Below are positions 6,803 through 12,348 of a DNA stretch of 15,389 bases, one piece after another. Source of the stretch: Pseudomonadota bacterium. Lineage in GTDB: Bacteria > Pseudomonadota > Alphaproteobacteria > Rhizobiales > Kaistiaceae. The stretch covers positions 1-15,389 of the forward strand of contig JAEZEN010000312.1 in the NCBI GenBank assembly GCA_023433185.1. The letters are read 5' to 3'. Each line of letters begins with the position of its first letter. Position 1 is the stretch's first letter. Under the pieces are notes generated by a model, which did not search any database, was not told the origin of the DNA, and was given only the letters and a program-made list of their open reading frames with translations. The translations under genes were made by a program, and so were the position numbers.

Positions 6803-6993
6803 GGTGGCTTCCCCACGGCTACGGCGGCAGTCGCCGCACCCCCGAAGACGTGAAACGCGACGGCTGGGTCGAACAGGGTCTGCTCGCGGTGAACGTCGAG
6901 GACCTGCGTCTGACCTGGCCTGAGCGGGAACTGGTCAAACAGCTCGGCGAGAAGCTCTACGGCAAGCGCATCGAACAGCGGAGGTCGGCATGA
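6799..6993 (+). CDS. Conserved hypothetical phage protein, 64 aa
   Basis: A 64-aa protein whose ATG overlaps the preceding stop and whose TGA overlaps the following ATG, 4 bases each. The N terminus is basic and glycine-rich (WLPHGYGGSRRTPEDVKRDGW). The C-terminal half is a probable amphipathic helix (TWPERELVKQLGEKLYGKRI, 39-58). It has no cysteines and no catalytic motif I recognise. Coupling within the replication operon supports a real gene; the function is unknown. Confidence 0.7.
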   Translation: MRWLPHGYGGSRRTPEDVKRDGWVEQGLLAVNVEDLRLTWPERELVKQLGEKLYGKRIEQRRSA

Positions 6994-7559
6994 CGATCCG
7001 CGGTCGCAAACGGAAATCGGGCAAACGCTACCCCTGCGGCAAACGAACCCGCATCGAGACGGAGAAGGACATCATGGAAACGGCAATAGAAGCCCGGCAG
7101 CGTCACTATGGCGTCACGGCAAAGCAAGCTCGAGACGAGCGGCTCGGCACGGCTTTGGGACGGCTCGCCTGGCATGGCACGATCAGCACCGCGCAGTACG
7201 AGGCGGGCCAGGAGTTCGGCGAGCTCTATCGCAGGCATCACATCGTGATGGGCCTGCCGCTGCCGTCGCCGCGGTCCATCGCCGGCCTGCTTGTCAGCGG
7301 GGGGGCTTTCGGCGAATCTTCGAGCGAGCCTGATGCGTCGGTTGTCGAGCGCCTCCGCCGGCGGTTCGATGCCGCAACCGATGCTCTCGACCAGTGCGAT
7401 CGCGATCACCGCTTCTCGCCCGGTCGACGGCCGGCGCTCCTTATCTACCGGGTGATCTGTGTCGACGAGGACACCACGCTTTGGCCAGCCGAGGATCTCG
7501 GCAATTTGCGCGTCGCGCTCAATGCGCTGGTGCGGGTGTTCAGGATGGATCGGTCGTGA
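6990..7559 (+). CDS. Conserved hypothetical phage protein, 189 aa
   Basis: The ATG at 6990 overlaps the previous stop by 4 bases. The N terminus is strongly basic (RGRKRKSGKRY and GKRTR within residues 4-20), which suggests nucleic-acid contact. A helical region follows (ARQRHYGVTAKQARDERLG, 35-53), then a segment with HHIVMGLPLPSPRS (82-95) and a C-terminal helical pair ending NALVRVFRM. It resembles a recurrent protein of unknown function in the early region of alphaproteobacterial phages; I cannot attach a domain name to it. Given the basic start and position in the DNA-metabolism operon, a DNA-associated role is a guess. A GTG at 7556 overlaps its stop and is in frame with the next gene. 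Confidence 0.72.
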   Translation: MTIRGRKRKSGKRYPCGKRTRIETEKDIMETAIEARQRHYGVTAKQARDERLGTALGRLAWHGTISTAQYEAGQEFGELYRRHHIVMGLPLPSPRSIAGLLVSGGAFGESSSEPDASVVERLRRRFDAATDALDQCDRDHRFSPGRRPALLIYRVICVDEDTTLWPAEDLGNLRVALNALVRVFRMDRS

Positions 7560-7654
7560 GGGAGAACGCTCGGGGCTTTCGAACGGCGGTCGTTTCGGCG
7601 AAGATGAAGCCTTGGGGCATTGCCGCTCGAAGCGGAATCACTCTGGAACGGCCG

Positions 7655-8314
7655 ATGGCCAGACGAACAAACGCGCCTCCGGCGAAGTCGGTGAGCGATG
7701 ACGATGTGCGTGCCTTGCTGCAGCGCTACGGTTGCGCGGTGCCATTCCATGAGGTTCGCACCCGATTTCTCGGGAGTATCGCCAGCCCCGCCATTTCGGT
7801 GTCACCGATCAGGGTCGTGGAAGGTCTCTGGGATGGCGAGTTGCCAACATTCGACTCGCTCGATGACGCCAACGCATTGATCGAGGCCCTCGCTTCGGGA
7901 CTGTGGAACCGGCTGACGCGCCATCAGCAGCGAAGCGCACCCTTCCGCCTGACGCGCATCGATGTAACACCAACCCGCGAGGGGCTTTCGGCGCTGGCCG
8001 TGGTGCGACGCGAGGAACTCGATGGGTTTGTCGATGGGCTGTTCGGCGACTGCGAAGACCTCGACTTTCCGGAACGGGCTCATCGCGGCCTCGACAGACT
8101 ATCCGGGATGAGAGCCCTGTTTGCCGGAGTGCTTACCGTCACCGGCGACGAGACCATTCCTGGTACCGAGACGGACATGCAGACGACGCTTCAGCACCTG
8201 CGCGCCCTGACCAAAAATGCTGAGCACGAGATCCATGAGATCGTGTTGTCGTGCACGCGTGCCCGGAGGCAGACACTGCCCGGCTCTCCAGCCAGAAAGT
8301 CCACGCTGCACTGA
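7655..8314 (+). CDS. Conserved hypothetical phage protein, 219 aa
   Basis: I place the start at ATG 7655 (MARRTNAPPAK) because the sequence becomes family-like from there and GGAAC lies just upstream. In-frame alternatives are ATG 7604 and GTG 7556; the last would overlap the previous stop as GTGA and give 252 aa. The protein is soluble and largely helical: SVSDDDVRALLQRYGC (12-27), GLWNRLTRHQQRSAPFRLTRI (82-102), and a long C-terminal helix with HEIHEIVLSCTRARR (191-205). No catalytic motif or membrane segment is visible. It closes the first operon: the bases after its stop are AT-richer and lead to a new promoter. The function is unknown. Confidence 0.72.
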   Translation: MARRTNAPPAKSVSDDDVRALLQRYGCAVPFHEVRTRFLGSIASPAISVSPIRVVEGLWDGELPTFDSLDDANALIEALASGLWNRLTRHQQRSAPFRLTRIDVTPTREGLSALAVVRREELDGFVDGLFGDCEDLDFPERAHRGLDRLSGMRALFAGVLTVTGDETIPGTETDMQTTLQHLRALTKNAEHEIHEIVLSCTRARRQTLPGSPARKSTLH

Positions 8315-8459
8315 TAAGCTACTACGGGTACTGTGCCGTTGCGCAGACGACAGATCGATTTTCGCAACATCGACTTGGCAGGCGAAAGCAACAAGAAAAC
8401 AACTCCAAAGTACGAACTCCGACCGATACAAAGAAAACGCCCGGCGACGAATTTCGTTG

Positions 8460-8488
8460 TTGACGCGTGTCATCAACGCCTCTAGAAG
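8460..8488 (+). promoter_or_regulatory. Putative sigma70-type promoter for the tail gene
   Basis: TTGACG (8460-8465, 5 of 6 matches to the -35 consensus) and TAGAAG (8483-8488, 4 of 6 to the -10 consensus) are separated by exactly 17 bases. Transcription would begin near 8495, about 65 bases before the TTG start of the next gene. Called by consensus only. Confidence 0.45.
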
Positions 8489-8512
8489 TTCCGATATTCC
8501 AATCTCGGAACT
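8487..8512. promoter_or_regulatory. Inverted repeat over promoter start region, operator candidate
   Basis: AGTTCCGA (8487-8494) and TCGGAACT (8505-8512) are perfect 8-bp inverted arms around a 10-base centre. The repeat touches the -10 element and covers the predicted start site, the usual place for a repressor operator. There is no following U-tract, so a terminator is less likely. Confidence 0.5.
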
Positions 8513-8560
8513 GTGCCTGGAGCCAACGCTTCGGGCATTTGCATTTCGGAGGATCGTTGA

Positions 8561-9106
8561 TTGCGCGTCGTCTTCACCGAGCCCGACGATGTGCGCATCC
8601 GGTTCGAAGCGACCTGCTTCCGGATCGGCGACGGTGCGGCCAGGCAGGCCTTCTCGCTGGCCCTGAACAAGGAAGGTCGGAAGGCCTACACCGCACACCG
8701 CCGGGCCCTTGCGGAGCAGTCGTCGATCCCGCGCGGTGCGGTCACCGCGGCCATGAAGTTCAAGCCCTCGACGCGGTCGACGCTCGAGACACGGATCATC
8801 GGCGCCGGCCGGCACTTGCCCCTCTCGGTATTCGGGGCAAAGCAGTTCTCCTACGGTGTCCGTGCCAAGGTCTGGGGACGGGCGCAGACCTTTCGGTCTG
8901 CGTTTGTCGTCGACCGCTTCGGCGGCAACGTCTTCAAGCGGACGAGCAAGGCGCGCTTTCCGATCGAGCAGCTCTGGGGTCCGGCGGTGCCGGTCGAGAT
9001 GCTACGCGATGAGGCCTTGGCCGCGTGGGAAGTTCAGCACGGAAAAGTGCTGCAGGAGGCACAACGTCTGATGGCACTGCCGTTTTCGATCGGAATGCGA
9101 AAGTGA
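8561..9106 (+). CDS. Prophage minor tail protein Z (gpZ)-like
   Basis: This 181-aa protein matches the general pattern of phage minor tail protein Z: an N-terminal helix AARQAFSLALNKEGRKAYTAHRRAL (26-50), a beta-rich middle, and a C-terminal GGNVFKRTSKARFPIEQLWGPAVP segment (121-144), which is the typical kinked ending of the family. In lambda-like phages gpZ acts late, helping complete the tail for head joining or DNA injection. The TTG start at 8561 is well supported: GGAGGA at 8548-8553 sits 7 bases upstream. The position is odd, because the gene lies before the terminase, alone between its own promoter and terminator rather than in a tail operon. An HK97-gp10-like completion protein is an alternative reading. 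Confidence 0.72.
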   Translation: MRVVFTEPDDVRIRFEATCFRIGDGAARQAFSLALNKEGRKAYTAHRRALAEQSSIPRGAVTAAMKFKPSTRSTLETRIIGAGRHLPLSVFGAKQFSYGVRAKVWGRAQTFRSAFVVDRFGGNVFKRTSKARFPIEQLWGPAVPVEMLRDEALAAWEVQHGKVLQEAQRLMALPFSIGMRK

Positions 9107-9161
9107 GGGGAGGGGCGCGCGAGGAGCCCCATCTATCACGTCACGGTTGCGCTGGCGCCGC

Positions 9162-9183
9162 CGCCCGGGTTTCGGGCGTTTTT
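9162..9183 (+). terminator. Intrinsic terminator after the tail gene
   Basis: CGCCCG (9162-9167) pairs with CGGGCG (9173-9178) around a 5-base loop, and TTTTT (9179-9183) follows immediately. It lies about 55 bases after the tail gene stop on the same strand. Confidence 0.7.
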
Positions 9184-9269
9184 CTCGGTTTCATTTTTCC
9201 ATTTTGTTTTGGAAATGATCGGCGGATTTCCTGGGATCTCCCCTCCTGAAGCCGCCCGCCGCGGTGTCC

Positions 9270-9305
9270 AAAAAAAAGGAAAAGCCGACCTCAGTGGGTC
9301 GGCTT
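9270..9305 (-). terminator. Strong hairpin with U-tract on the minus strand
   Basis: AAGCCGACC (9282-9290) and GGTCGGCTT (9297-9305) form a perfect 9-bp stem with a 6-base loop. On the minus strand the stem is followed by TTCC and eight T residues (complement of 9270-9277), so it reads as a leftward intrinsic terminator. On the plus strand only CCTTC follows, giving weak termination at best. Confidence 0.6.
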
Positions 9306-9527
9306 CCTTCGTCGATGTTGTCGGGCAAGAACAGGGCCTGCAAACGCAGCGTAAGAAACCTTGGGCTCTCGCCCCGAAAAACTCGTCAAATCAACGCCTG
9401 CACAAAAACGGCAAGGCACTAGCTATCTAACCGCCAAACGGGCCGCGGAGTCAAACCGCCGCCCGCGCATGTCGGGCGATTCCGCGCCGCAACGTCTCCC
9501 CTTCCCTAATCCGGTCATGAGGTTTCG

Positions 9528-10931
9528 ATGCTCGTCACCGACATCCCGGTCGAGCGGCTGGTGCCCTATGCGCGGAACCCGCGGAACAACGCCAAGGCAA
9601 TTGACGCGGTGAAGGCATCGATCGCCGAGTTCGGCTTCCGGCAGCCGATCGTCGTCGACGAGAACATGGTCGTCATCGTCGGTCACACCCGGCTCGAGGC
9701 CGCGAAGGCCCTGGGCCTGACGATGGTACCGGTCCACATCGCCGAGGGTCTTACCCCGACGCAGGCACGCGCCTACCGGCTGATGGACAATCGCTCGCAC
9801 GAGAACGCCGAGTGGAATGACGAACTACTCAAGCTCGAGTTCGGGGATCTAAAGCTCGACGGCTTCGATCTCGATCTGACCGGTTTCGACACCGATCAGC
9901 TGTCCGAGCTGCTGTCAGGGGACTCGCTCGAAGGTCTCACCGACCCCGACGACGCGCCTGAAGTTCCCGCAGACAGCTGTTCGCGGCCGGGGGATCTGTG
10001 GGTTCTCGGCGACCATCGCGTCCTCTGCGGCGATGCCACTGCCTTGGCCGATGTCGAGCGCCTGATGGGCGGCGTACTCGCTGACATGGCGTTCACCGAT
10101 CCGCCCTACAATGTCGACTACGGCGGGAAGGGGGGCGAGAAGGCGCCCGGCAAGGGACGTCGTATTCTCAACGACGCACTGGGTGATTCCTTCGCCAAGC
10201 TCCTCGAGGCAGCGTGCACCAACCTGCTCGTGGTCACCATGGGCGCCTGTTACGTCTGCATGAGCTCATCGGAGCTCCATACGCTCCAACGCGCCTGGCT
10301 CGATGCCGGTGGCAAGTGGTCGACCTTCGTCATCTGGGCGAAGAACACGTTCACCCTCGGCCGCTCCGATTACCAGCGCCAGTACGAGCCGATCCTCTAT
10401 GGGTGGAAAGCCGGTTCGGATCACTTCTGGTGCGGCGCCCGGGACCAGGGCGACGTGTGGCACCACGACAAGCCGCGGGCCAACGACCTCCATCCGACGA
10501 TGAAGCCGGTGGAACTGGTCGAGCGCGCGATCCGCAACTCGTCGAAGTCACGGGATATCGTGCTCGACCTCTTCGGCGGCTCGGGGACGACGCTGATCGC
10601 CTGCGAGCGCGCCGGCCGGGCCGCGCGCCTGATGGAACTCGATCCGAAGTACGTCGACGTGATCGTCACCCGCTGGCAGGAGTTCACCGCCAGGGCGGCA
10701 ACGCTGGAGGGTGAGGGGACGAGCTTCGCGGATATGAAGGCCAAGCGCCTGGCCGGAGGGGCGCCCGAGAAATCCCTCGCCGAGGGATTGTCATCTCCGC
10801 CGGCGGAGCCGCTGCCGGCCGCGACGCAGCGCCCGGCAGGAGTTATGCCCGAGCCTAGCCGAGGATCCGATACACCCGGCCCCGTCCCTCGACCTTCTCG
10901 GAGGTCACCTCGAGGCCGAGCTTCTTCTTGA
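9528..10931 (+). CDS. ParB-domain/DNA adenine methyltransferase fusion (beta class)
   Basis: The protein has 467 aa. Residues 1-95 are a ParB/Sulfiredoxin-like domain (RLVPYARNPR, 10-19; FRQPIVVD, 37-44; GHTR at 52-55). Residues 155-385 are an N6/N4 DNA methyltransferase with DPPY (191-194, catalytic), HPTMKP (322-327) and FGGSGTT (349-355, AdoMet binding). The motif order DPPY then FGGSG marks the beta class, which includes CcrM; DPPY favours adenine-N6. No restriction enzyme is adjacent, so it is an orphan methylase, perhaps protecting phage DNA or mimicking host methylation. GAGG at 9519-9522 lies 5 bases before the ATG. The last 60 or so residues are disordered, and the final 77 bases overlap a convergent gene. 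The target sequence cannot be read from the protein. Confidence 0.9.
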   Translation: MLVTDIPVERLVPYARNPRNNAKAIDAVKASIAEFGFRQPIVVDENMVVIVGHTRLEAAKALGLTMVPVHIAEGLTPTQARAYRLMDNRSHENAEWNDELLKLEFGDLKLDGFDLDLTGFDTDQLSELLSGDSLEGLTDPDDAPEVPADSCSRPGDLWVLGDHRVLCGDATALADVERLMGGVLADMAFTDPPYNVDYGGKGGEKAPGKGRRILNDALGDSFAKLLEAACTNLLVVTMGACYVCMSSSELHTLQRAWLDAGGKWSTFVIWAKNTFTLGRSDYQRQYEPILYGWKAGSDHFWCGARDQGDVWHHDKPRANDLHPTMKPVELVERAIRNSSKSRDIVLDLFGGSGTTLIACERAGRAARLMELDPKYVDVIVTRWQEFTARAATLEGEGTSFADMKAKRLAGGAPEKSLAEGLSSPPAEPLPAATQRPAGVMPEPSRGSDTPGPVPRPSRRSPRGRASS

Positions 10932-11406
10932 GGGCCCCGGCGATGGCGCCGCGCACCGTGTGCGGCTGCCAGCCGAAGGCGGCGACGATCTCGTCGACGG
11001 TGGCGCCCTTCGGCGACTTGAGCATCGCAATCAATTGGGCCTGCTTGCTGTCGGCGCGCGTGCCCTTCGGCTTCTCCTCCGTCGCCTTGGCGCCCTTCGC
11101 AACGCGAGTCCGCTTCAGCTTCTCGGGGGCCGCGGGCTTCGCGGACGCTTCCTGCTCGATGCCGAGCGCCTGATAGGCGGTCGGGGCGGCGTGAAGCGTG
11201 AGCGGGCGGTCCTCTTCGTCGCGACGCCAGACAGTCTCGTCGCGCTTGGCGCGGACCTCCTTGAGAAGGCCCTTGCCGATCAGGCTTGAGAGCATCTTGG
11301 TCACGGCGCCACCCTTCAGCTTGGTGGTGAGCGGATAGACGGCGCCGTCGGGCCGCTCGCAGGCCTTGCCGAGGATGATGAGTTGGGTGTCGGTGAGTTT
11401 GGTCAT
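10855..11406 (-). CDS. DUF3489 winged-helix-like protein
   Basis: This minus-strand protein has 183 aa. Residues 1-80 (LTDTQLIILGKACERPDG ... LSSLIGKGLLKEV) look like one winged-helix unit. Residues 85-120 are a charged Lys/Ala-rich linker, and residues 120-183 (LIAMLKSPKGATVDEIVAAFGWQPHTVRGAIAGAL) match the DUF3489 helix-turn-helix. Two HTH-like units suggest DNA binding, probably as a regulator; this is inferred from the fold. AAGGAG lies 6 bases upstream of its ATG on the minus strand. The gene faces against all its neighbours except the next small gene, and its 3' end overlaps the methyltransferase by 77 bp, an unusually long tail-to-tail overlap. Confidence 0.85.
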   Translation of the reverse strand: MTKLTDTQLIILGKACERPDGAVYPLTTKLKGGAVTKMLSSLIGKGLLKEVRAKRDETVWRRDEEDRPLTLHAAPTAYQALGIEQEASAKPAAPEKLKRTRVAKGAKATEEKPKGTRADSKQAQLIAMLKSPKGATVDEIVAAFGWQPHTVRGAIAGALKKKLGLEVTSEKVEGRGRVYRILG

Positions 11407-11514
11407 CGTAGGCTCCTTCGGGGTTTCCGAGAGGGCTCACGACCATCGCGAGCCTTCTACGACCCCGAGCCCCGCGTGCCGGCGGGGCAGGAGCGTGGGC
11501 GGGTTGGTATCGCC

Positions 11515-11736
11515 TCAGTCGGCGAATTCGCCCTCGTGGAAGGCGCTGTCGGTGATGCGGCTGAGCAGCTCGGCGTAGTGGCTGAGCGTCCCGACGTCAC
11601 CCCAAGTGATCCGGTCGGGATCTACGTTGAAGTGGTCGGCGCTGAGCCTCTGAAGCCGGCCGAGCAGCGCGTCGATCTCGCCCTTCTTCGCGATGAAAGC
11701 GGCAGTCGCCGCGATGTTGTCCCTGGTCCTTGCCAT
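11515..11736 (-). CDS. Conserved hypothetical small phage protein, 73 aa
   Basis: The ATG at 11736 (complement of CAT 11734-11736) is preferred over one at 11808 because GGAG lies 8 bases upstream and the sequence before it is not protein-like. The product begins MARTRDNIAATAAFIAKK, then has a helical segment EIDALLGRLQRLSADHF (19-35) and WGDVGTLSHYAELLSRI (44-60), ending in an acidic tail GEFAD. It recalls a short protein of unknown function seen near DUF3489 genes in alphaproteobacterial phages. It shares direction with DUF3489, 108 bases upstream of it, so the two may form a small leftward operon. Confidence 0.7.
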   Translation of the reverse strand: MARTRDNIAATAAFIAKKGEIDALLGRLQRLSADHFNVDPDRITWGDVGTLSHYAELLSRITDSAFHEGEFAD

Positions 11737-11789
11737 GTCCGCGACTCCGTTTTGGTGATCGCATACAGGCGTGATCCGCGACGGAAGCC

Positions 11790-11805
11790 AAGTCGATAAG
11801 TCGAT
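11790..11805. repeat. Tandem 8-bp repeat in the divergent gap before the terminase
   Basis: AAGTCGAT occurs twice back to back (11790-11797 and 11798-11805) between the leftward 73-aa gene and the rightward terminase small subunit. It could be a binding site for the HTH domain of the small subunit or of the DUF3489 protein. Two short copies can also arise by chance. Confidence 0.5.
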
Positions 11806-11847
11806 CATTTCATTGCTTTATCGGGTCCGAGAGAGGCGGAGGCGCGC

Positions 11848-12348
11848 GTGGCTGAGCAGTCCGGTCTGATACCGATCGGCCAGGCCGCACGGCTCCTGAT
11901 GATCTCAGAAGAACGCATCCGCCAGCTGCAGAAGCAGGGGTACATCCCGAAGGCGGACAGGCGCGGCGTGGTGCAGCTTGTCGGTGCCGTCCAAGGCTAC
12001 CTCCGCTACCTCAAGGACGACGAGCGACGCTCGGCGAAGTCGGCCGCCGACAGCCGGGTGCGCGATGCCCGGGCGCTGGAGATCGAGTTGAGGATTGCCG
12101 AGCGATCGCGAGACCTGATCCCGCTCGAGGACGCACTCGCCGATATGGCCGAGTTTGCCGCATCGGTCCGGTCTGAGCTGGCAGGCCTGCCGGCGCGACT
12201 GACACGCATCATGGACGAGCGGCACAGGATCGAGACGGAAATCGATGGTGTCCTCGCGCGCCTTTCCGAGCGAGCCGCTGAAAAGGCGGCAGCTCTGGGA
12301 TCTGGCCGCGGCGATCCTCAGGCCCAGCCCCAAGCTGCCCCCGGATGA
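11848..12348 (+). CDS. Terminase small subunit (Nu1-like)
   Basis: This 166-aa protein begins with an HTH/winged-helix of the MerR-like kind (IPIGQAARLLMISEERIRQLQKQGYIPK, 8-35), which in lambda gpNu1 recognises the packaging site. A long charged helical region follows (DERRSAKSAADSRVRDARALEIELRIAERSRDLI), then a second helical part (LTRIMDERHRIETEIDGVLARL, 117-138), probably for oligomerisation and contact with the large subunit. The GTG start at 11848 is supported by GGAGG at 11838-11842 with 5 bases between. The position directly before the large subunit, overlapping it by 104 bases, confirms the role. It would bind phage DNA and hand it to the motor-nuclease. Confidence 0.85.
   Translation: MAEQSGLIPIGQAARLLMISEERIRQLQKQGYIPKADRRGVVQLVGAVQGYLRYLKDDERRSAKSAADSRVRDARALEIELRIAERSRDLIPLEDALADMAEFAASVRSELAGLPARLTRIMDERHRIETEIDGVLARLSERAAEKAAALGSGRGDPQAQPQAAPG

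Larger units (their letters stand above)
8315..8560. other. AT-richer intergenic gap with promoter and operator-like repeat
   Basis: These 246 bases are clearly poorer in G and C than the flanking genes and hold no convincing gene. The right half contains a sigma70-like promoter (8460-8488), an inverted repeat (8487-8512) and a strong ribosome binding site (8548-8553) for the tail protein. I see no terminator hairpin for the preceding operon in the left half. Confidence 0.6.
9107..9527. other. 421-bp non-coding region between tail gene and methyltransferase
   Basis: This is the longest gap in the window. It holds the plus-strand terminator at 9162-9183, a T-rich stretch at 9179-9217, an A-tract at 9270-9277 followed by a strong hairpin at 9282-9305, then about 220 bases with no repeat or tRNA-like fold that I can see. 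A 73-codon frame at 9209-9430 runs through the hairpin and has no ribosome binding site, so I do not treat it as a gene. The region may hold a regulatory RNA or packaging site, but nothing shows which. Confidence 0.6.

Noticed and set aside
9209..9430. 73-codon frame in the intergenic region
   Set aside because: It crosses the terminator-like hairpin and A-tract, has no Shine-Dalgarno and gives a low-complexity product.
9306..9527. Possible tRNA or tmRNA
   Set aside because: I found no T-loop GTTCRA-type signature with matching acceptor arms on either strand.
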